Part shown: positions 57,378 through 64,000 of the stretch, one piece after another
Layout: each line of letters starts with the position of its first letter
How positions within the stretch are numbered: the stretch's first letter is position 1
Origin: Astrothelium macrocarpum
Lineage: Eukaryota > Ascomycota > Dothideomycetes > Trypetheliales > Trypetheliaceae
Direction: 5' to 3'
Assembly (NCBI GenBank): GCA_021030915.1
Contig: JAGEMR010000154.1
Span: 1-64,000, forward strand
DNA: 64,000 bases
Position numbers and translations under genes: made by a program
Notes under the pieces: model-generated
What the model was told of the DNA's origin: nothing
Database searches by the model: none
The model's input: the letters and a program-made list of their open reading frames with translations, nothing else

Positions 57378-57848
57378 CTACGACGCATCCCAAAATCCAA
57401 GGACTACAATGAGACTGGAGCTTCCCCGTCTTCTGTAGAGCACCCCATCTAACGACCCGACTATCCATGTCGAAGGATTACTTCTCAAGTACTGGTGCAC
57501 GGTTGAGCTGGGATGCCAGTCTCCCAATGCGTCCAAAGACTCCCGCATCAGGAGCTCAGGTCGATGGTATTGGCCATGGAGCTCGGTAAGATCCGAGTTG
57601 AGGCAAGGTCGGTCCATGTGCACGCATAACCCGCCCAGGCCATCTTTCACTGCGAGTTGGTGTAATCACGAGGCGAGCATCCTGTCAATGGGCACCCACG
57701 CATAGCCTTGGTCACGATGGGCCTCTCGTTGGTGGGTTTGAAGAGGGAGGCGGTGACGAAGGTGGTGGTGAGGTGGGTGGCGGGCAGCCTAAGCACGCGC
57801 ACATCCTAGTGAAACTCCTTGCCAGTGGTTTCATCCAGGTTCAGGGCT
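57378..57848 (-). pseudogene. Relic of an unrecognised gene
   Basis: On the minus strand a coherent protein can be followed: LNLDETTGKEFH, a stop, DVRVLRLPATHLTTTFVTAS then LFKPTNERPIVTK, a frameshift, YAWVPIDRMLAS, another stop, and then VKDGLGGLCVHMDRPCLNSD onwards to TAG at 57,378. Two stops and a shift in 470 bp mark it as decayed. The third codon positions in the first half are strongly GC, unlike the neighbouring genes and unlike RIP damage, so it may come from a different source. I do not recognise the family. It lies between the aquaporin and STB6 genes. Confidence 0.55.
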
Positions 57849-57993
57849 GACTTATTCATGAAATTAACTTTTACGCGCGTTTGGACCTTCGAACCACAAT
57901 CTAGAATTTCTTGCGAGATCGCAATCGATTGTTGCGTTGTAATGACTGACGTCAAAGGGGAATCTAACAATGACGCTCAGACTGCCCACCATC

Positions 57994-60694
57994 TCAGAGA
58001 CGTAACGTTGTAGAAGACCTCCACATCCAGCTCCCCCAGCCCTCTCGATTTTTACGGTCACTCTCGAGTTCCCTAACACGGTCTTCCACATTGGCCACTT
58101 GGTCGCTGAATTCCGTCACTCCGGCTTCCGCGTCTTCGACCTTACTGCTCAAATTATTAATCTCATATTCAAGCTTTGCGCTCAACATCTCCACTTCCTT
58201 TATAGCCTCTTGCAGTTGACTTTGCTCCACTTCCACCACACCCTTTGACTGCTCCGCAAGAGATCGGTACGATTCCAGACGGGGAAAGTACATGGTTTGT
58301 AATTCCTGCTCATCATGGTCTGCTTCGGCTTCGAGGTCTTGCATATGGCTTATCTTCTGTTCTACCCACTGAGCAACTTGCCCCCCAACATTGGTCATTT
58401 GCTCACGCATACGTTTCTCTTCCTCGGTAAGATTAATTTCGCGCCATAGCGCCGACTTGGGATTTGCTAACACTGGGGACTCATTGTCGTCATGCCAAGA
58501 AAAACCGTCCCAGATTAAGATGCTGGATTCTGCAATACTAAACGAGAGATGGCGTGGCCACCAGTTTTCATGCCTGGGCGGGGGCGCATGTAAGTCAATA
58601 CCACCTGTGCTTCTCGTACGGCGTAAAAGAATTCCTGTTTCTTGAGCAGGGAATGAATGGGTAGGGAGTAAAACATCCAAATCAATTCCCCGATAGTTCG
58701 AACCTGCAATAGACGGTTCCCGTATGCTTGGGTCTGAAGTCTTGCTGTGCTCGTATTGGAAAGGTGGGCTTGAGGTGTCCTCTTTTCCCAGAACCCCATT
58801 GCTGGCATTCTCTTGCAGCAACATTGTCTCCGAGTTATCTGGTATATCCGTGGTTCCTTTCACAAATACTGGCGAGAGTTTACGCTGTGTTGCGACTCCC
58901 GTGTCCGTTGCACTCGGCAATGCTTTCTCAAGGTACTCTTCCATAGATTTAGCGCTTTCAGGGCTAGCGGGATCTGAATGGGTCCGACGAAGATTTGCAG
59001 GTGTCATTGAAAGCTGAGACTCGTTACGAGTTATGCTTTGCGTTTCATCACCAGCGTCGTCGTGTGAGTGCTTTCCATGATGGCCCCGTAGACCGACTGC
59101 TCCTTTGAGCCGTCCACCAGCCCTCTTCAACACAGCCTTTTTGAGATCCGGATCCTTCTCATTGACACCCTCGAGAACAGTATCTTTGGGATATCTCCCC
59201 TGGAAGCTGTTTGCATTCCGCTTCAAAGGGCGTAAATCCGTGGTTGAGGAGTCTTTCCTACTGCCTCTCCACGAATAGCCTCCTTGATCGTCAGACTCAA
59301 AGACCAAGCCCTCCTCGCCAGGCAATCGATTGAACATTTCTCCATGGCTTTTCATTGGCTTTCCATACCATAGCCACTTGGATCTCTCGCCGTGTACCAA
59401 TTGAACGAATCGTTCAATGTCAACAGTCTCAATGTCAGAAATGCCAGCCTTATCCCGTCCACCGACGAATTCCATCATCATCTCTCCTCCCTTGCCGCTA
59501 ATTTCAGCCATAGTAGACTTAACAGCCCTGGGCACTGTCCAGCCTTCGCTGCTCGCGGCTTTTGCCGTGACTTTGTGAAGTCTATCCAACGTCTGCCGGT
59601 TAAGTCTCCGAGTTTTGGTCAAACGTTGGCTCTTCTGAAAGTATGCGATCCCGCGTTTGGTGCTTTCCGTGTCAAAGACGTCTTTGGCGACTGGGGCCCC
59701 ATACGCGTGGAGCCTGTTCCGTGCCCCCATGAGCATGCCCAGTAGTCCTGAGACTGTGGTTGGCCCAAGAATCCCGTCACTAGGTTCAATGTTGTAGAAT
59801 TCTGTGCCCAGTTCAACCCACCAATCATTGATTGCTCTTTCTGTGATGTCGCACAGCAACCCGTCGGCGTACTCTCGTTCCAATTTGCCAAAAAGCACCA
59901 AGGCGACCTGACATAATTTGACCAACTCTGTAACAGCATTGTAAAGTGGAATCTTTTCACTGGTCCTGTACAATTGATGAAACTTGGCTTGAGTGGCACC
60001 GGTAGGGGCTGTGAGTGTTAGACTCACTCGTCCGGAACAGCCCAGCCTTTTCAAGTTTTCATTCACAAAGAAATCGTCACGATGGTTCTTGAGATCTCCG
60101 TCGGGTACAGAAACAACTGTTAGAGAGGAAGGAAATCCACTCAAATTTGTCACAGTCAACAATCCCAGAGGGGTCTCCTTTCGGCGCGCATGGTATTGGT
60201 TCAGGGCTTTGAAGTAAACCTTCAGCCTAGGAGACCAGCTAGCTTCCTCTGTTGGTACACTAAGTATGCCGACGACAATAGAATGCGACGGATCCCCCGT
60301 GTAGGTTGTGATCACAAACGTTGGCTGGGTTCGCGAACATGCCCATTGCTCCACCACATAAATTTCATAGCCCTGTAGCCGCCGCCTTCTGTCGAGAACT
60401 ATAGTGGATGGGTCCTCTTCTAGATATCTGTTCCGCTGTTGTTAGAATAATCTGGAAAGAGGGACCAATATGCATCTGTGCCATTGCGTACCTAAATGCA
60501 ACAGGATCTGCTAGAACAAAGCGTTGGTGCCCCGGTTGTTGTCTTGGAGAATCTCCAGTGCTTTCCAGCGGAGATGAAATAGCTGGCGAATCTTTGGATG
60601 TTTTCACCGAGGAAGCATCAGCATGGCTGTCGGTACCTGAGGTCTCACGACGCTCGAGATGGGTGCGTTGATTGCCAGGGTGATTACTCTGCAT
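57994..60694 (-). CDS. STB6: STB6-like protein (SIN3-binding family)
   Basis: Fungal protein related to yeast Stb6/Stb2, which were found as binders of the Sin3 histone-deacetylase scaffold. Exons 60,694-60,492 and 60,427-57,994 give 878 residues; splicing joins QRFVLADPVAFR to YLEEDPSTIVLDRRRRLQGY and then EIYVVEQWACSR. The first 320 residues are the conserved STB6 domain (FVITTYTGDPSHSIVVGILS, WSPRLKVYFKALNQYHARRK, EREYADGLLCDITERAINDW, DGILGPTTVSGLLGMLMG). The middle is Ser-rich and probably disordered. The last 180 residues are a Leu/Glu-rich coiled coil. An alternative upstream exon (MAAAAWLRFCL, near 60,824-60,793) could splice to a CAG acceptor immediately after the present ATG; RNA evidence would decide. 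Confidence 0.85.
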
Positions 60695-61163
60695 GATAGA
60701 AAATCTAATGCCAAACGCATATCAATGCACCGTTGAGTCAATCTTCGAATGGTAGTGTATGAAATATAGGTCATTATAGTAGACTTCTTACCAAACAGAA
60801 ACGTAGCCAAGCTGCAGCAGCCATGATCGTTCTGTAATTAAGGTGGAAAATAAGGTCTAGACAAAAAGAACATGGATAAAATGCGCCCAGCGCCGGAATA
60901 GCAGCTGTCCACAAACGTCTGACGGAGATGTGCATACATGTAGTGGGAAGGGTCGCTAGGAGCGAGCTGCTCGTTATCCGCGGAGCTTACGGCCTTCCAT
61001 TTTATGTTCTTTTGTCGTCAATCACTCTCCGAGTAATCCTTCGCATGTGACTATGGAATCCACACATTGCAGCTTGGCCAAGCAGCGACCGAACTTTCGT
61101 GCCCTCTTTCAACCTGAAATGCTTAGGTATTGAGTAGCACGACGCCTTTGAGCGAACAACATC
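60695..61163. promoter_or_regulatory. Divergent promoter region, STB6 and RMD5
   Basis: 469 bp between opposite starts; may include the alternative first exon of STB6 at about 60,793-60,825. No other element was identified. Confidence 0.45.
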
Positions 61164-62530
61164 ATGGAGGCTTTACTGGAGGAGCACCGAAAATGTGACG
61201 ACGCTCATCTTGGCTTTGCAGTAAACGACTGCCAAAGAACAATAGATCTTCTCGCGTCCGCAAGGACATCGATTCTGGGAGGTGTGTCTGCCTTTCTGTT
61301 GGCCGGGATCTTATACGTCCAAACAAATACTCACATCATTGATGGAAGCAGAACCACAAAACACCTCGATGATCCTCGCAAAACTAAATAATCCCTTGAA
61401 GCAGTCGTTTGACAAAATTGGAGAGGACCTAAAAGCCATTCATTCTGCCCGAAATGCGTACACGAAGGTTTTAGATAAGGTGAAAATCGCCAACGACATC
61501 GTACTTGTTCTATTTGCTAATATACTGCCATATTCAGAGGTTCAAAGACAAGACTCTTCGTGACGTCGACAGCGATGCCCTCAGCCCTCGTTCACGCCTA
61601 ATCAATCGAGCCATTGCCATGCATCTCCTCCGTGAGGGACAATTCTCAGTTGCTTCAACCTTCCTCGGTGAAGCCGAGCCTCAAACAAACACCACTGGTG
61701 GCTTAGAGCAAGATTTAAACATGAAGGACACGTGGGAAAAAGATATGGCGGATGCAAAGCTTCATTCCGAGGAATTACAAGAGCAGTTTGCCGACATGTA
61801 TCACATATTGCATGAACTGAAGCAGGAACGAAATCTGGTACCAGCAATTGAATGGGCTCGAAACCATTCAAAATCACTCGACCATCGAGGAAGTAACCTT
61901 GAATTCGAGCTGTGCAGGCTCCAGTTCGTGGCTCTGTACATGGGATATGGCCTCGAAGCAAGTGGTCATTTGCAGAGTTATGGTCAAGTCCGTGCATGGG
62001 AATATGCACGAAAGGAATTCCCTTCCTTCCAGCACAGATACCTCAAAGAAATCAATCAACTCATGGGATCAATGGCTTTCTCTCCAGACTTGGCTGCTTC
62101 TCCATACCAGCAGCACTACTTTAACCCCAGCGCGTGGGAGGACGTGGCCAACTCGTTCACTCGTGAATTTTGCTCATTACTGGGTCTCTCTGCTGACTCC
62201 CCCCTGTATATCGCAGCTACTGCAGGTGCAATAGCGTTGCCGACTCTTGTCAAACTCCGAGCAATAATGAAGGATAAACGTACGGAATGGACAACAGAGG
62301 ATGAATTACCTGTTGACACACCGCTCCCGCCTGGATATCAATTTCACTCCATCTTTGTCTGTCCGGTTTCAAAAGAGCAATCTACGGAAGCCAATCCTCC
62401 AATGATGATGCCTTGTGGCCATGTAATATGCAAGGAGTCCCTCGAGCGCATAAGTAAAAATGCGAGATTCAAATGTCCTTACTGTCCAAATGAAAGTCAT
62501 TTTCAGGACGCCAAGCAAGTTTACCTATAG
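61164..62530 (+). CDS. RMD5: RMD5/GID2, E3 ligase subunit of the GID/CTLH complex
   Basis: RING-like subunit of the GID ubiquitin ligase, which in yeast degrades gluconeogenic enzymes after glucose return. Exons 61,164-61,281, 61,349-61,479 and 61,538-62,530 give 413 residues. The N-terminal helices (MEALLEEHRKCDDAHLGFAV) lead to a LisH/CTLH region (SPRSRLINRAIAMHLLREGQ, FSVASTFLGEAE, LKQERNLVPAIEWARNHS, LEFELCRLQFVALYMG). The C-terminal degenerate RING reads FVCPVSKEQST, MMMPCGHVICKESL, FKCPYCP, as usual for this subunit, which lacks several zinc ligands. Intron 1 (GTGT donor, GGAAG acceptor) is the less certain one. It converges on the MFS gene 303 bp away. Confidence 0.92.
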
Positions 62531-62833
62531 AATTGCATTGCCTCCACCATAAGCATACTCTTTTCCCGTCAGTACCCAGCGTTCTATACCTGAGCATTCG
62601 CCCGGCTGACGACATCATAGTCACGGAGATACTGCGCACAATTCTTGGAGTCATGGCTGGGGTTAAATCAAATTCGCACTTCTCTAGCTCATTCCATAGT
62701 CCTCGGTCTCGTATTAGCTTCCTCTGGATGAGAGTCCTGAGAAATATGTCAATAGACCAATCCCTTAAACTACAAGTCAACTCGATTATCTCCCACATCA
62801 CACTATCTCGAGTTATTCTCCGCCTCGCATCTT
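62531..62833. other. Convergent spacer, RMD5 and MFS transporter
   Basis: 303 bp between two stop codons; nothing recognised. Confidence 0.5.
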
Positions 62834-64000
62834 TCATATTCGGCTTTCAACCCTCGGGTCTCCCTCTTCATCTTGTACTCTTTTCTTCTCCTTGAAGCCC
62901 TGTTCCGTTTCAAGAGCGCGGTCAAGGGGAAGTCCCTCAACCCAAAAGCTAGATATCAAAGCAATCGCCGCTAAAACGCACAAAACGATCCATACATACT
63001 TCAGAGCCCATGTGTATGATTCTTGAAGCTGGATTTTCTCGGCTGATCCTTCTGGCATTGCTTTTATAATCTGAGCCAACCCGCTGGCATCTTGCGAGTA
63101 CGTATCCGCATTTTCTGCAAGAAGTGGGTATGTCAATAGACGTTTTCTCATCTGGTTCTGGAAAATGACGCCTCCAATCGCAACACCGACTGTATTGCCA
63201 AGGGAACGAAAGAATGCGAACATCGTGGCTGCATATCCCTGGTCTGCGCTTGTTGCTGATGCTTGCACGGCCAAAGCCATTCCAGGGAATAGCATACCTG
63301 CGCCAAGGCCAGAAGGGAGGTTCAAGAAGATCCAAGCCGGAATGCTTGTATTGACGTGGAGGAGGATGAGCAAGCCGCAGCCAAGAGTTAGAATCGCCCA
63401 GCCTGCCCAGACGGACCATCGGAAACGACCAGTGATGGCCACCAGTGTACCGACGAGAACGGCCGCTGGAGCTGTGGTGAAGCACTGCGGAAACAGAGCA
63501 ACACCGGTGACGATGGGGGTATAACCCTTGACAGCTTCGTAGTACAATGGAAGATAATACAAGATACACCAAAGAATAATTCCGTGACAGAATGTTTGCA
63601 GATACGTGGCTGCAGCAGTCCGGTTCTTAAAGACAGAGGTTCGAATTAGCGGTTCCAAAGCCCACAATTCTTCATGGATGACGAAAATAATCAAGCCGAC
63701 GGCGCATAAAATTAAGGGGACGAGGACTCTCCAGGAATTCCAAGAGTACATAATGCCTCCCTCTGTGACTGGGATGAGAAAACCTGTGGTAGATGCAATG
63801 AAGAGAACCAACCCAATCCAGTCAACACGGCGCAGCTTTTCTCCGAAGCTACTCACGCGGAACGCAAGACTGAGGAACGCGATAACGAAAAAGGCTCCAA
63901 CACCAAGAAATGGCAAATTTATCCAGAATATCCAGGTCCAGTTTACGTTCTGTGCGAAACCACCACCAAGCAGTGGTCCTGCAACAGTTCCCACACTCCA
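62834..64000 (-). CDS. MFS transporter (DHA2/14-TM type), 5' end outside window
   Basis: Partial: the frame is open to the right edge, so the N-terminal third is missing. The visible part, about 388 residues, starts in the motif SVGTVAGPLLGGGFAQNVNW then WTWIFWINLPFLGVG, the hallmark of fungal DHA2-type drug/toxin-efflux and siderophore-type carriers. About nine further hydrophobic segments follow, including VAIGGVIFQNQMRKRL near the end, the usual position for motif C-like sequence in the last helices. The C-terminus is short, charged and cytosolic (GFKEKKRVQDEEGDPRVESR). No secondary-metabolite core gene is visible on this side of the edge. The plus-strand frames here are shadows. Confidence 0.88.
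   Translation of the reverse strand, partial: WSVGTVAGPLLGGGFAQNVNWTWIFWINLPFLGVGAFFVIAFLSLAFRVSSFGEKLRRVDWIGLVLFIASTTGFLIPVTEGGIMYSWNSWRVLVPLILCAVGLIIFVIHEELWALEPLIRTSVFKNRTAAATYLQTFCHGIILWCILYYLPLYYEAVKGYTPIVTGVALFPQCFTTAPAAVLVGTLVAITGRFRWSVWAGWAILTLGCGLLILLHVNTSIPAWIFLNLPSGLGAGMLFPGMALAVQASATSADQGYAATMFAFFRSLGNTVGVAIGGVIFQNQMRKRLLTYPLLAENADTYSQDASGLAQIIKAMPEGSAEKIQLQESYTWALKYVWIVLCVLAAIALISSFWVEGLPLDRALETEQGFKEKKRVQDEEGDPRVESRI

Noticed and set aside
1..64000. tRNA, rRNA or CRISPR array
   Set aside because: No cloverleaf-type GTTCGAATC box with matching arms and no regularly spaced repeat array was noticed; a tRNAscan-SE and Infernal run would be needed to exclude small RNA genes.

Overview
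The window is nuclear DNA of a filamentous ascomycete (Pezizomycotina). The signs are genes with many short GT-AG introns (about 47-150 bp, CTNAY-like branch points), fungal-specific families (CFEM, acid phosphatase-like MGGW protein, STB6, IST2-type anoctamin), and AT-rich islands full of TAA/TAG codons, as left by repeat-induced point mutation (RIP). Leotiomycetes is my guess from protein style only, with low confidence. Exon boundaries were read by eye from splice signals and frame.

Region 1, about 1-25,410, is an accessory, repeat-flanked block. It starts in an AT-rich island (61-1330) and ends in a RIPed pogo/Fot-type DNA transposon (E1, 23,320-25,408). Between them lie an alpha/beta hydrolase, a large minus-strand gene and a large plus-strand gene whose N-termini share a CxxC...CxxCxHxxCxxC putative zinc-binding module, at least two relics of the same kind (9.5 and 10.7-11.4 kb), a secreted Thr-rich mucin-like protein with two tandem repeat arrays, a SAM methyltransferase, and a secreted-protein pseudogene broken by nonsense codons. 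This is the least conventional part of the window.

Region 2, about 26.2-44.9 kb, is a compact conserved block: RPC31, an HSM3-type proteasome chaperone, a diacylglycerol/sphingoid kinase, an acid phosphatase-like membrane protein, a cyclase-family protein, an IST2-type anoctamin, a metallophosphoesterase, a CFEM GPI protein, a NAPE-PLD-like hydrolase and mitochondrial D-lactate dehydrogenase. Several pairs are divergent with 330-420 bp shared promoters.

Region 3, 45,220-49,230, is a second RIPed pogo-type element (E2) carrying a third element (E3, 47,055-48,914) inside its C-terminal coding region. All three elements keep GC-rich terminal inverted repeats flanked by TA although their interiors are reduced to AT-rich sequence.

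Region 4, about 50-64 kb, returns to ordinary genes: a secreted DUF4185-like protein, a PAF-acetylhydrolase-like esterase, an aquaporin with a long N-terminal extension, an unrecognised gene relic, STB6, the GID-complex E3 RMD5, and the C-terminal part of an MFS transporter that runs off the right edge.

The genes do not form one pathway. Phospholipid and membrane biology recurs (lipid kinase, NAPE-PLD, PAF-AH, IST2, aquaporin), but without a sign of clustering by function. I recognised no tRNA, rRNA or CRISPR array, though I could not scan for tRNAs exhaustively.
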